Assembly (NCBI RefSeq): GCF_000717175.1
Contig: NZ_JNYD01000001.1
Coordinates: 310,001-374,000, forward strand
DNA length: 64,000 nt
Source: Pseudonocardia autotrophica
GTDB taxonomy: Bacteria; Actinomycetota; Actinomycetes; Mycobacteriales; Pseudonocardiaceae
Direction of reading: 5' to 3'
The notes beneath the pieces are model-generated. The model was not told the DNA's origin. It saw nothing but the letters and a program-made list of their open reading frames with translations, and made no database searches. Of the stretch, positions 16,128 through 24,601 are shown piece by piece; the stretch's first letter is position 1, and every line of letters starts with the position of its first letter. Position numbers and translations under genes: made by a program.

Positions 16128-17692
16128 CGCAGCGCCGGGTCCGGGAGCGGCACCACCGGACCGCCCCGCCCGAACCTGCCGAGCCGGTGCACGGGCATCC
16201 CCGCCAGCAGCCCACGCGCGGCGATCCCGCGGATCTCCTCGGGCCCGGCCCCGACGGCGGCGAGGACGTCGTTGGCGGCGAGCACCCCGGTCATCGCGGC
16301 CCGCTCCATCAGCCCCGAGGGGTAGGGGCACTCCACGAAGTCGCCGGCGACCCGCACCCCCGGCGCGTCCGTGACGACGCCCGGGCGGGTGCCCGCGGTG
16401 CCGGGCGGGAACGCGGGTGCGGTGGCCTCGAGCCGTTCCTGCAGATGGACGACCCCGGCGGCAGCGGTCTCCGGCCACAGCGCCGCCAGCTCCGCGCGCA
16501 TTCGCGCGGTGGCGCTCGTGACGTCCGGAGCCCGGCAGGCGTAGGAGTGCAGCTCCACGACGGACCCGCCGGTGCGCGCGGCCCAGCGCGCCGACTCACC
16601 CTCCAGCCGCGAGTACACGGTGACGGAGTCGAGCGTGGCCTCGCCCGAGACCGCGCTGAACACCGCCCGCTCCGGCCGCACGTCCCGGTCCAGCCACAGC
16701 CGCGTGACGGCGAAGGGCGGGGCGACCGTCAGCGCCGCCGCCCGCTGTGCGAGGTCCGGGGCGATCGGGGACTCGGCCAGCAGCGTCCGCAACGCCCCGG
16801 GGTCGAGGGCCAGCACCACGTGCTCGGCCTCCACCGGCCCCGCCACGCCGTGTACCCGCCACGCCCGCCCCGCGTGCTCGAGCGAGGTGACGCGCGCCCC
16901 GGTCCGGATCTCGGCCCCGAGACCGCGCAGGTGGGCGGCCAGCGGCACCCAGATCGCCGTGAGGTGGTCCTCGGCGGGCGCGTCGAAGCCGATGCCCGCC
17001 GGGTTGCCCAGGAAGTAGTAGTGGAACATCGCCACCAGCTCGGCGGCGGACAGCCCGTCCTGGTCGCAGAAGAAGGACCGCGCGAACGCCTCGAACAGCA
17101 TCTGCCGGGCCCGCTCCGACACCCCGAGCCGCGCGAGGAACTCGCCCGCGCTCAGCTCGTCGAACCGCGCGGCGGTCGCGGACGGGTCGTGTGCCAGCAG
17201 GGCGAACCCGAGCGCCGCGTCGGCCCCCGCGATCTCCCGCAGCCGCAGGCTGGGGGAGCGGGCGAACAACGCGAGCAGGTTGAACGGCGGCGCGGCCGGC
17301 AGGTTCCCCAGGTCCTCGGCCGGCCAGCGACGGGAGATCACCGGGTAGCCCTCGACCGGGCGCAGGAACCCGAGCCCCGGGTCGATCCGCCGCAGGATCG
17401 AGCGCCAGGTGTCGTAGTGCCGGAAGAAGGCGTGGAACCCGTGCTCGACGACCTGCTCCGACCCGTCCGGCAGGGTGTGCGGCCAGGCGCCGAGCCGCCC
17501 GCCCAGGGTGGGCGCGGCCTCCAGCAGCGTGACCGCCACCCCGCGCTCGGCGAGCACCACCGCCGCGCTCACGCCCGCGATCCCGCCGCCGACCACGACC
17601 GCGCGCGTGCCGGGCCGCACCCGGCGGGGCCGGTCCGGCCGGGCGGGGACGAGGACCTGAGGCCGGCGACGCCACGGGAGGGTGCGACTCAC
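16124..17692 (-). CDS. FAD-dependent oxidoreductase, CrtU/phytoene desaturase-like
   Basis: A 522-residue flavoprotein. The Rossmann motif VVVGGGIAGVSAA begins near residue 32 after a basic Pro/Arg leader, followed by LLEAAPTLGGRLGAW, the distinctive HGFHAFFRHYDTWRSILRRIDP, and a C-terminal FAD block VRVAGDFVECPYPSGLMERA. The order and wording closely resemble isorenieratene synthase CrtU of streptomycetes, which desaturates and methyl-shifts beta-carotene rings. No other carotenoid gene is visible, so the substrate could be another polyprenoid. GTG 17692 was chosen; GTG 17707 is an alternative. The gene is translationally coupled to the polymerase gene downstream. Confidence 0.72.
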   Translation of the reverse strand: MSRTLPWRRRPQVLVPARPDRPRRVRPGTRAVVVGGGIAGVSAAVVLAERGVAVTLLEAAPTLGGRLGAWPHTLPDGSEQVVEHGFHAFFRHYDTWRSILRRIDPGLGFLRPVEGYPVISRRWPAEDLGNLPAAPPFNLLALFARSPSLRLREIAGADAALGFALLAHDPSATAARFDELSAGEFLARLGVSERARQMLFEAFARSFFCDQDGLSAAELVAMFHYYFLGNPAGIGFDAPAEDHLTAIWVPLAAHLRGLGAEIRTGARVTSLEHAGRAWRVHGVAGPVEAEHVVLALDPGALRTLLAESPIAPDLAQRAAALTVAPPFAVTRLWLDRDVRPERAVFSAVSGEATLDSVTVYSRLEGESARWAARTGGSVVELHSYACRAPDVTSATARMRAELAALWPETAAAGVVHLQERLEATAPAFPPGTAGTRPGVVTDAPGVRVAGDFVECPYPSGLMERAAMTGVLAANDVLAAVGAGPEEIRGIAARGLLAGMPVHRLGRFGRGGPVVPLPDPALR

Positions 17693-17811
17693 GCCCCGAT
17701 GATTCACACCCGGGAGCCTACGGACGGGCACCGACAGGAATGCGCGGCGTGTGAGGGCCGGTTGCCGGGGAAGGGGAACACCCCCGCAACGACGCACGCG
17801 AGGAGGAACGC

Positions 17812-18663
17812 ATGTCGGTGGACCTGGACCGCTACGGGATCTGGCTGCGCCGCGACCAGCTCACCCCCGGGCTCGCGACGGAGATCGAGGCGCTCGGCTA
17901 CGGCGCGATCTGGATCGGCGGCTCCCCGCCCGCCGACCTGGCGCTGCCCGAGGAGCTGCTGGCGGCGACCAACCGGATCGCGATCGCGACCGGCATCGTC
18001 AACATCTGGCAGGCGCCGGCACCCGAGGTCGCGGAGTCCTACCACCGCATCGAGAAGGCCCACCCCGGCCGCTTCCTGCTCGGTGTCGGGATCGGGCACC
18101 CCGAGGCCGTCCGGGAGTACCGCTCGCCGTACGAGACGATCGTCGGCTACCTCGACGAGCTCGACGCCGCCGGGGTCCCGGTCGAGGCCCGCGCCCTGGC
18201 CGCGCTGGGCCCAAAGGTGCTGCGCCTGTCCGGTGAGCGGACCGCCGGGGCCGCCCCGTACCTGACCACCCCGCGGCACACCGCCGAGGCCCGCGAGATC
18301 CTCGGCGACGGCCCGCTGCTCGCCCCGGAGCACAAGGTCGTCCTCTCCACCGACCCGGAGTACGCCCGCACGGTCGGCCGGCCGAAGGTCCGCGACCCGT
18401 ACCTGCGGCTGTCGAACTACCGACGCAACCTGCTGCGCACCGGGTTCACCGAGGAGGACCTCGACACCGCGAGCGACCGCACGATCGACGCGCTGGTCCT
18501 GCACGGCGACGCGGCCGCCGTCGCCGCCGGGCTGAACGCCCACCTCGAGGCGGGCGCCGACCACATCTGCGCCCAGATCCTCACCGCGTCCGGCACGCCC
18601 GACGACGAGTACCGCGCGGCCCTGCGCGCGCTCGCCACGGAGCTGGGCCTGAGCCGAGCCTGA
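17812..18663 (+). CDS. LLM-class (F420-dependent) oxidoreductase
   Basis: A 283-residue luciferase-like TIM-barrel protein. YGAIWIGGSPPADL, ATGIVNIW, ESYHRIEKAHPGRFLLGVGIGHPE and the C-terminal GADHICAQIL match a mycobacterial/actinobacterial subgroup (TIGR03620-like) thought to use cofactor F420. It would transfer hydride between F420H2 and an unknown organic substrate in the cytoplasm. GAGGAGGAAC lies just before the ATG, making the start certain. It is divergent from the CrtU-like gene and followed after 39 bp by the FUSC gene. Confidence 0.82.
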   Translation: MSVDLDRYGIWLRRDQLTPGLATEIEALGYGAIWIGGSPPADLALPEELLAATNRIAIATGIVNIWQAPAPEVAESYHRIEKAHPGRFLLGVGIGHPEAVREYRSPYETIVGYLDELDAAGVPVEARALAALGPKVLRLSGERTAGAAPYLTTPRHTAEAREILGDGPLLAPEHKVVLSTDPEYARTVGRPKVRDPYLRLSNYRRNLLRTGFTEEDLDTASDRTIDALVLHGDAAAVAAGLNAHLEAGADHICAQILTASGTPDDEYRAALRALATELGLSRA

Positions 18664-18702
18664 CGTGAGCGGGCCGATCACCGCGGTGGGAGACTCCGAG
18701 CC

Positions 18703-20916
18703 GTGCGCGGGCGGGCGTGGATCGGGGAGCTGCGCACCTGGGTGACGGGCGTGGACCCCGGACTGGGCCGGCTGCGGCTCGCCGGGGTGGCGACGGCGGC
18801 CATGGTGCTCGCCGTCGCCCTCATGTCCGTCGTCCGCGCGGTCACCGGGCAGCCCGTCACCGTCGTGGTGTTCGCGGCGGTGCTGGCGATGGTCAGCAAC
18901 CTGTCGGTGAACGAGCCGGACCTCCACCGGAGCCGCGTCACCACCGCGCTGATGGTGCTGCCCGCCGCCGCGGCGACGGTCCTCGGCACCCTGCTGGCCG
19001 AGCACCGGCTCGTCTCGGACGTCGTGTTCGTGCTGGTCATGATCGCGGCGGTGTGGATCCGCCGGTACGGGCCGCGCGGGATGGCGCTGGGCATGGCGAT
19101 GTTCATGCCCTACTTCTTCACCCAGTTCCTGCAGGCGAAGCCGGGACAGCTGCCCACCCTGCTGGCGGCCGTGGCCGTCGGCTTCGGGTCGACGCTGCTG
19201 CTGCGCGGCTTCGTGTTCGCCGAGAAGCCGGAGAAGGTGCTCGACGACCTGCTCCGTGCGGTCCGGGCGCACGTGCACGCCCTCGCGCTGGCCGTCATCG
19301 ACGTCCTCGAGGCGCCGGCGGACGACGAGAAGGACGTCGACGCCGCACTGCGGGACCTGCACCGCCGCCGCACCCGGCTGAACGACACGATGCTGCTGGT
19401 CGTCGACCGGATCGAGCAGCTGCGCGACGAGCGGGAGAACCCGGACGAGGAGGCCGGCGAGGACGACCCGCGGCGCGCGCTGTCCCTCGCCGTCGCCGAC
19501 CTGGAGCTGGCGGCCGAGCGGCTCGCGGTCTCGACCCGGCGGCTGGCCGACGACCCCGAGCGGCCGGGCGCGCTCGAGCCCGAGGTGCGGGAGGCGCTGC
19601 TCGACGGCGTGCGCGGGCTCGCCTCGGCCACCGCGACCGGCGCGCCGGAGGCCATGCGCGGGGCGGTCCTCGCCGGGGCGCGGCGCAGCGTCGAGGAGCT
19701 CGCCGAGGAACACAGCGGTGCGCGGCCCCGCGAGCAGCGGGTGGCGTTCGCGGTCATCCGGCTGGCCGACGCGCTCGAGGGCGGCGAGAGCGCCGTCCCG
19801 GCCCCGATCACGCTGGCCCAGCAGAGCGAGGACCCCGAGGACGAGGAGGAGGTCCCGGGCCGGCCGGTCGACCGGATCGCGCTGTCCACGCGCCAGGCCG
19901 TGCAGGTCGGGGTCGCGACCAGCCTCGCGATCGTGGCCGGCGAGCTGATCTCCCCGTCCCGCTGGTACTGGGCGGTGATCGCGGCGTTCGTGGTCTTCGC
20001 GGGCACGGCGAGCCGCGGCGACGTCCTCGCCCGCGGGTGGCAGCGGCTGATCGGGACCGTCGGCGGGGTCGTGGCGGGGATGCTGCTGGCCTTCGCCGTC
20101 GGCGGCCGGGCGGTCCCGACGCTGATCCTGCTGGCGGCGTGCGTGTTCCTCGCGCTCTACCTGTTCCGGATCTCCGTCGGGCTGCTCGCCTTCTGGATCA
20201 CCGCGGTGCTCGCCCTGCTCTACGGCCTGATCGGGCAGTTCTCGGTCGAGACGCTCGTGCTGCGCGTGATCGAGACGGCAGCCGGCGGCGCGCTCGGCGC
20301 CCTGGCCGCGCTCGTCATCCTGCCCAAGCACACCCGGGCCGCCTTCCGCGAGGCGCTCGACGACACCGTGCTCGCCCTCGACGAGGCCCTGGAGGCCACG
20401 GTCGACCGGCTGACCGGGCGCCCACCCACCGGCCTGCCGGTCGAGCTCGCCCGCGCCGCCGACGAGAAGCTCGGCACGCTGCGGCAGCGGGCGAAGCCAC
20501 TGGACAACCCGCTGCCTCGGCGTCACGGGCGGGGCAGCTACCAGCGCGCCCTCCGGGTGCTGACGGCCGTGGACCACTACACCCGCGCGCTCGCGCGGCT
20601 GTCGGACCGGATCGTCGTCCCGGGGTGGGCGCCGACACTCGACCCCGCCGTCGAACGGATCCGGGCCAACATCGCCGGCCTCGGCGACCTGCTGCGGCCC
20701 GGCGGGCCGGCCGCGAGGGACGGGATCGTGTCGGCCGAGGACCTCGTCGACGCCGCCGAGGCGTGGGCCTCGCGCTGCGACGACCCCGGGCTGCGCCGGG
20801 ACCTGCTCGCGGCGGTCCGGCCCTTGCGGCGGATCGACCAGGTCGTCGTCGGGTTCGCGGGGGACCTGGCGGGCGGGCGGGCGCGGGCTCAGGAACCCGC
20901 GGAGTCGCGCGGGTAG
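18703..20916 (+). CDS. FUSC-family inner-membrane protein (aromatic acid efflux-like)
   Basis: A 737-residue membrane protein with two blocks of about six hydrophobic segments (roughly residues 20-170 and 395-550), separated by a long charged cytoplasmic region rich in Glu, Asp and Arg, and ending in a cytoplasmic helical domain. This duplicated layout is typical of FUSC/YccS/AaeB proteins, some of which export aromatic acids; in actinobacteria the substrate is generally unknown. It starts at GTG 18703 with only a weak ribosome site. The 3' end overlaps the convergent MFS gene by 28 bp. Confidence 0.8.
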   Translation: MRGRAWIGELRTWVTGVDPGLGRLRLAGVATAAMVLAVALMSVVRAVTGQPVTVVVFAAVLAMVSNLSVNEPDLHRSRVTTALMVLPAAAATVLGTLLAEHRLVSDVVFVLVMIAAVWIRRYGPRGMALGMAMFMPYFFTQFLQAKPGQLPTLLAAVAVGFGSTLLLRGFVFAEKPEKVLDDLLRAVRAHVHALALAVIDVLEAPADDEKDVDAALRDLHRRRTRLNDTMLLVVDRIEQLRDERENPDEEAGEDDPRRALSLAVADLELAAERLAVSTRRLADDPERPGALEPEVREALLDGVRGLASATATGAPEAMRGAVLAGARRSVEELAEEHSGARPREQRVAFAVIRLADALEGGESAVPAPITLAQQSEDPEDEEEVPGRPVDRIALSTRQAVQVGVATSLAIVAGELISPSRWYWAVIAAFVVFAGTASRGDVLARGWQRLIGTVGGVVAGMLLAFAVGGRAVPTLILLAACVFLALYLFRISVGLLAFWITAVLALLYGLIGQFSVETLVLRVIETAAGGALGALAALVILPKHTRAAFREALDDTVLALDEALEATVDRLTGRPPTGLPVELARAADEKLGTLRQRAKPLDNPLPRRHGRGSYQRALRVLTAVDHYTRALARLSDRIVVPGWAPTLDPAVERIRANIAGLGDLLRPGGPAARDGIVSAEDLVDAAEAWASRCDDPGLRRDLLAAVRPLRRIDQVVVGFAGDLAGGRARAQEPAESRG

Positions 20917-22400
20917 ACCTGCGGGCCCGAGATCCCGCAGTGCGCACAGCGCTCGAGCGGGATCCGCTCCAAGGGCGGCCCGACGGGCTCGGCCTGCGGC
21001 TCGGGTTCCGCGCGCAGCCGGCTGCGGATCGTCAGCGCGGACACCAGCCCACCCAGCACCAGCAGGGCGGCCCCGATCAGCAGTGCCGTACGGAACCCGG
21101 CGTTGAAGGCCACGGGGTCGGAGTAGTCGGCGTTGCCGATCCCGGCCACCCCGGGGATCACGGCGACGGCGAGCAGCCCGGCGGCGCGGGCCACCGCGTT
21201 GTTCACGCCGGAGGCGGCCCCGGCATAGCGGTCGGGCGCGGCGTCGAGCACGGTCGCGGTGAGCGGGGCGACGGTGAGGGTGAGGCCCGCGGCGAAGACC
21301 AGGACCGCGGGCAGCACGTCGAACAGCCACGACGCCGCCGGCCCGATGCGCATCATGAGCAGCAGCCCGCAGGCGGCGAGGATGGGCCCGACGGTCATCG
21401 GGATCCGCGGCCCGATCCGCTCGGCGAGCGCCCCGGACCGCGAGGAGAACAGCAGCATGACGACGGTGACGGGCAGCAGTCCGGCGCCCGCCAGGACCGG
21501 GGGGAACCCCGCCACGATCTGTAGCTGCAGCACCAGCAGCAGGAAGAGGGCCCCGAGGGCGGCGTACACGAGCAGGGTCACGACGTTGGCGGCGGTGAAG
21601 ACCCGGTCCTTGAACAGCACCGGCGGCACGAGTGGGTGCCGGGAGCGCCGCTCGACCACCACGAACACCAGCAGCGCCCCGATCCCGACGGCTAGCGCGG
21701 CCCACACCGCGCCCGAGCGCACGCCGGCACCCAGTTCGGTGAGCGACCAGGTCAGGCCCGCGAGCCCGGCCACCGCCAGGGCCGTGCCGGACAGGTCCAG
21801 CCCGCGGGCCGCCGCCACGTCCCGGCTCTCCGGCACGTGCCGCAGCGCGACCGCCACGACGACGACCGCCAGCGGCAGGTTGAGCAGGAACACCGCGCGC
21901 CAGGTCCACTCCACGAGCCAGCCGCCGAGGAACGGCCCGACGGCGCCCGCGATGCCGCCGAGCCCGGACCACGCCCCCACCGCGGCCGCCCGGTCCCTGC
22001 CGTGGAACGACGCGGAGATGATCGCGAGGCTGCCCGGGGTGAGCAGCGCCCCGCCGACTCCCTGCAACGCCCGGGCCGCCACCAGGGTCTCGATGTTCGG
22101 GGCGAGCCCGCAGGCCAGCGAGGCCAGCGCGAACCAGATGACACCGATCACGAAGATCCGCCGCCGCCCGTAGCGGTCCCCGAGCGACCCGCCGAGCAGG
22201 ATCAGCGAGGCCAGGCTGAGGGTGTAGGCGTTGACGGTCCACTGCAGCCCGGTGAAGCCCGCGTCGAGGTCCTCGCCGATGTGCGCGAGGGCCACGTTGA
22301 CCACCGTGCCGTCCAGCAACGCGAGGCTGGAGCCGAGCACGGTCGTCAGCAACACCCAGCGCCCGGCCGGAGTCCCCATCCGCAGCCCCTGCTCCGCCAT
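20889..22400 (-). CDS. MFS drug exporter, DHA2 family, with a Cys-pair tail
   Basis: A 503-residue major facilitator with about 14 hydrophobic segments. ALLDGTVVNVALAHIGEDL (segment 1), LGGSLGDRYGRRR (loop 2-3) and the proton-antiport-type segment 5 region GPFLGGWLVEWTWR are characteristic of the EmrB/QacA group, which expels lipophilic compounds using the proton gradient. After the last segment a hydrophilic tail contains CAHCGISGPQ, a CxxC pair not usual for the family and possibly a metal or redox site. ATG at 22400 lies 7 nt after a TAGGGT box on its strand, suggesting a leaderless mRNA. No regulator gene is adjacent. Confidence 0.88.
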   Translation of the reverse strand: MAEQGLRMGTPAGRWVLLTTVLGSSLALLDGTVVNVALAHIGEDLDAGFTGLQWTVNAYTLSLASLILLGGSLGDRYGRRRIFVIGVIWFALASLACGLAPNIETLVAARALQGVGGALLTPGSLAIISASFHGRDRAAAVGAWSGLGGIAGAVGPFLGGWLVEWTWRAVFLLNLPLAVVVVAVALRHVPESRDVAAARGLDLSGTALAVAGLAGLTWSLTELGAGVRSGAVWAALAVGIGALLVFVVVERRSRHPLVPPVLFKDRVFTAANVVTLLVYAALGALFLLLVLQLQIVAGFPPVLAGAGLLPVTVVMLLFSSRSGALAERIGPRIPMTVGPILAACGLLLMMRIGPAASWLFDVLPAVLVFAAGLTLTVAPLTATVLDAAPDRYAGAASGVNNAVARAAGLLAVAVIPGVAGIGNADYSDPVAFNAGFRTALLIGAALLVLGGLVSALTIRSRLRAEPEPQAEPVGPPLERIPLERCAHCGISGPQVYPRDSAGS

Positions 22401-22474
22401 GCGCCGGACCCTAGCCCGGGACCGGCACCCGCACCTCGTAATCTCGGCCGGTCGGTCGGCGGGCGAGGGGGAGT

Positions 22475-23212
22475 GTGGACGTGGCGGTCAACGTGACGGT
22501 CGGGGTGGACCGGGTCGGCGTGATCGAGCTGGACCGGCCGGAGCGGCGCAACGCGCTCAACGTCGAGACCTGCGGGCGGATCGTGGCCGCCGCCGAGGAG
22601 CTGCGGGCGGCCGCGGTCCGGGCGGTCGTGGTCACCGGGACCGGCACCAGCTTCTGCTCCGGCGCCGACTTCGGCGAGGTCTACGGCGAGGGGTTCCGGG
22701 ACGCCCTGCACGCCGCCCTCGGGGCCGTGCACTCCCTGCCGGTGCCCGTGGTCGCCGCCGTCAACGGCCCGGCGATCGGGGCCGGCACACAGCTCGCCAT
22801 CGCCTGCGACCTGCGTGTCGCCGCGGAGGGCGCGGTCTTCGCGCTGCCCACGGCCCGGCTCGGGCTGGCCGTGAACCCGTGGACGATCCGCCGGCTCGCG
22901 CAGGTCGCGGGCGGCGCCACGGCCCGCGCGCTGCTGCTCGCCTGCGACACCGTCGGCGCCGAGCTGGCCCTGAACCGCGGCCTCGTCGACCGCCTCGGCA
23001 CGCTCGAGGACGCGCGCGCCCTCGCCGCGGAGCTCGCCGGCCTCGCGCCGCTCACCCTGGCCTACAACAAGCTGGTGCTCGACCGTGTCGAGCTGGGGGA
23101 GGAGGACCCCGTCCTCGCCGACGCCTTCGAGGGCTGCTGGCGCAGCGCGGATCTCGAGGAGGGCCGGACGGCGCGCTCCGAGAAGCGCGTGCCGGCCTAC
23201 GAGGGCCGCTGA
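22475..23212 (+). CDS. Enoyl-CoA hydratase/isomerase family protein
   Basis: A 245-residue crotonase-fold protein. The CoA/oxyanion blocks are FCSGADFGEVYGEG and VNGPAIGAGTQLAIACDLRV, and the family start is IELDRPERRNALN. The usual catalytic Glu pair is incomplete: the second-block position that is often Glu reads NPWTIRR, so the reaction may be isomerisation or hydrolysis instead of hydration. GTG 22475 follows GGGGGAG. A TAATCT box at 22438-22443 could be the -10. It diverges from the DHA2 exporter, and no acyl-CoA genes are adjacent. Confidence 0.8.
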   Translation: MDVAVNVTVGVDRVGVIELDRPERRNALNVETCGRIVAAAEELRAAAVRAVVVTGTGTSFCSGADFGEVYGEGFRDALHAALGAVHSLPVPVVAAVNGPAIGAGTQLAIACDLRVAAEGAVFALPTARLGLAVNPWTIRRLAQVAGGATARALLLACDTVGAELALNRGLVDRLGTLEDARALAAELAGLAPLTLAYNKLVLDRVELGEEDPVLADAFEGCWRSADLEEGRTARSEKRVPAYEGR

Positions 23213-23422
23213 CGGCGGCCCGTCCGACACCAGCACTGCTCCGTTCGGTCCTGCTCGACCACTCCGGGTAGCTGAATCAGCCAGGTGGTCGTGAGGGTGA
23301 AACCTCCGTCTCACCCGAAGGTCTCGATGTCGACGGATCGTCACCTCGGCGCGGCCGCGGCCGTCACCCGCCCCGGCGGCCGGTCGTTGAGCCGGGAAGG
23401 ACGTGCGGCAGGTGAGGTGAGG
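23213..23422 (+). promoter_or_regulatory. Structured 5' leader of the L,D-transpeptidase gene (unclassified RNA)
   Basis: 210 bp without a gene. The stretch 23256-23315 holds nested hairpins: GCTG-AAT-CAGC inside CCAC/GTGG, then GAGG-GTGAAA-CCTC inside GTGAG/CTCAC. The GCTGAATC and GGGTGAAACC wording and the position before a cell-wall enzyme recall the c-di-AMP (ydaO) riboswitch of actinobacteria, but the hallmark CAGCTAAC segment was not found. It is reported as a candidate regulatory leader only. Confidence 0.35.
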
Positions 23423-24163
23423 ATGGTCCGGCAGGACGGACGGCGGGCGGCCGGGCGGGCACGACCCGCGGCGGTCAGCGGAGCCGTGGTGGCGGGGGTG
23501 GTCGCCCTCGTCGTCGGACTCGTCGGCTTCGGTCCCGCGGCGGCCCAGCCGGACGCCCGCCCGGTGGTGCCCTCGCTGGGCGGCCTGCTCGACCCGTCGC
23601 CCGCGTCGGACGCCGAGGAGAGCGAGCCGGCCGAGGGCACGCACGAGGACGCGACCACGGAGCCGGACCCCGCGCCGAGCACCGACGACACCGACGAGGC
23701 CGAGGGCACCGGCACCGGTGCGCCGACCCGGCTCGGTGCGGCGGCCCCGGCCGCGTCGTCGGGCTCGTCCGCCGCCCGCGGCGAGGCCCCCGCGACCTAC
23801 CCGAACGGAGTCGCCGGCACCCCGTGCACCGCGACGGCCCGGGCCTGCGTCGACGTGGCCGGCCGCAAGGCGTGGCTGATGGACGGCGGCACGGTCGTCC
23901 GCGGACCGGTGCAGGTGCAGACCGGTGACCAGGAGGACCCGACCCCGCTCGGCACCTTCTCCGTGCAGTGGAAGGCCGAGCAGTACACGAGCCGCGAGTA
24001 CCTGGTGCAGATGCCGTACTCGGTCTTCTTCGCCCCCGGCGGCATCGCCTTCCACCAGGGCCGGCAGGACACGCCGTCGGCCGGCTGCGTGAAGCTCCTC
24101 GAGGCCGACGCGAAGGCCTTCTTCACCCACCTCCAGGTCGGCGACGAGGTACAGGTCACGTGA
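23423..24163 (+). CDS. Secreted/anchored L,D-transpeptidase (YkuD domain)
   Basis: A 246-residue exported protein. Residues 1-41 are a signal peptide or anchor (Arg-rich start, Ala/Val core, AAA site), followed by an acidic, Thr/Pro/Ala-rich linker of about 85 residues and a C-terminal YkuD domain. The catalytic motif is FHQGRQDTPSAGCVKL, with His and nucleophile Cys. It would make 3-3 peptidoglycan cross-links, or attach proteins, outside the membrane; such enzymes are poorly inhibited by most penicillins. The ATG at 23423 is preceded by GGTGAGGTGAGG; an upstream GTG at 23285 is in frame but overlaps the structured leader. A BlaI/M56 pair follows. Confidence 0.85.
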   Translation: MVRQDGRRAAGRARPAAVSGAVVAGVVALVVGLVGFGPAAAQPDARPVVPSLGGLLDPSPASDAEESEPAEGTHEDATTEPDPAPSTDDTDEAEGTGTGAPTRLGAAAPAASSGSSAARGEAPATYPNGVAGTPCTATARACVDVAGRKAWLMDGGTVVRGPVQVQTGDQEDPTPLGTFSVQWKAEQYTSREYLVQMPYSVFFAPGGIAFHQGRQDTPSAGCVKLLEADAKAFFTHLQVGDEVQVT

Positions 24164-24193
24164 AGGACACCCTAAGTTCTGGCGCCGGTCGGC

Positions 24194-24211
24194 TTCTACG
24201 TCGAGTAGAAT
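24194..24211 (+). promoter_or_regulatory. BlaI-type operator overlapping the blaI -10 box
   Basis: TTCTAC-GTCGA-GTAGAA (24194-24210) is a perfect inverted repeat overlapping the putative -10 TAGAAT (24206-24211), which lies 7 nt before the GTG start of the BlaI-family gene. Binding would block a leaderless autoregulated transcript. Confidence 0.65.
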
Positions 24212-24218
24212 CGATCCC

Positions 24219-24572
24219 GTGCCGAGCCTGGGTGAGTTGGAACGTGCGGTCATGGAGGTCCTCTGGGCCGCAGCCCACGAAGGACGGGGCGCGCTGACCG
24301 CCCGCGACGTGCAGGAGGCGCTCGCCGACCGCGAGCTCGCCACCACGACCGTGCTCACGGTGCTGGGCCGCCTCGAGCGCAAACAGCTCGTCGTCCGCAC
24401 GCGCGACGGGCGGGCGCACCACTACCGCGCCACGGCGAGCCGCGAGGACCACGTCGCCGAGCTGATGAACGACGCGCTCGACGGCGCACCGGACCGCGGG
24501 GCCGCCCTCGCCCGCTTCCTCGGCTCCATCCCGGACGAGGAGCGGCGCAAGTTGCGGGACCTGCTCGACTAG
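24219..24572 (+). CDS. BlaI/MecI/CopY-family transcriptional repressor
   Basis: A 117-residue winged-helix repressor with the family pattern LGELERAVMEVLWAA, TARDVQEALADRELATTTVLTVLGRLERKQLVVRTRDGRAHHYRA, and a helical dimerisation tail ending in ERRKLRDLLD. In staphylococci such proteins repress beta-lactam resistance genes until cleaved after BlaR1/MecR1 signalling. Here the adjacent gene encodes an M56 peptidase, the matching protease half. An inverted repeat on its own promoter implies autoregulation. It starts at GTG 24219 and is probably leaderless. Confidence 0.9.
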   Translation: MPSLGELERAVMEVLWAAAHEGRGALTARDVQEALADRELATTTVLTVLGRLERKQLVVRTRDGRAHHYRATASREDHVAELMNDALDGAPDRGAALARFLGSIPDEERRKLRDLLD

Positions 24573-24601
24573 TCCCGCCCGGCCTCCCGGACAATGGGCC
24601 G

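Noticed and set aside
16124..17692. Part of a carotenoid gene cluster
   Set aside because: No crtE, crtB, crtI or crtY gene is present on either side; only the enzyme resemblance supports it.
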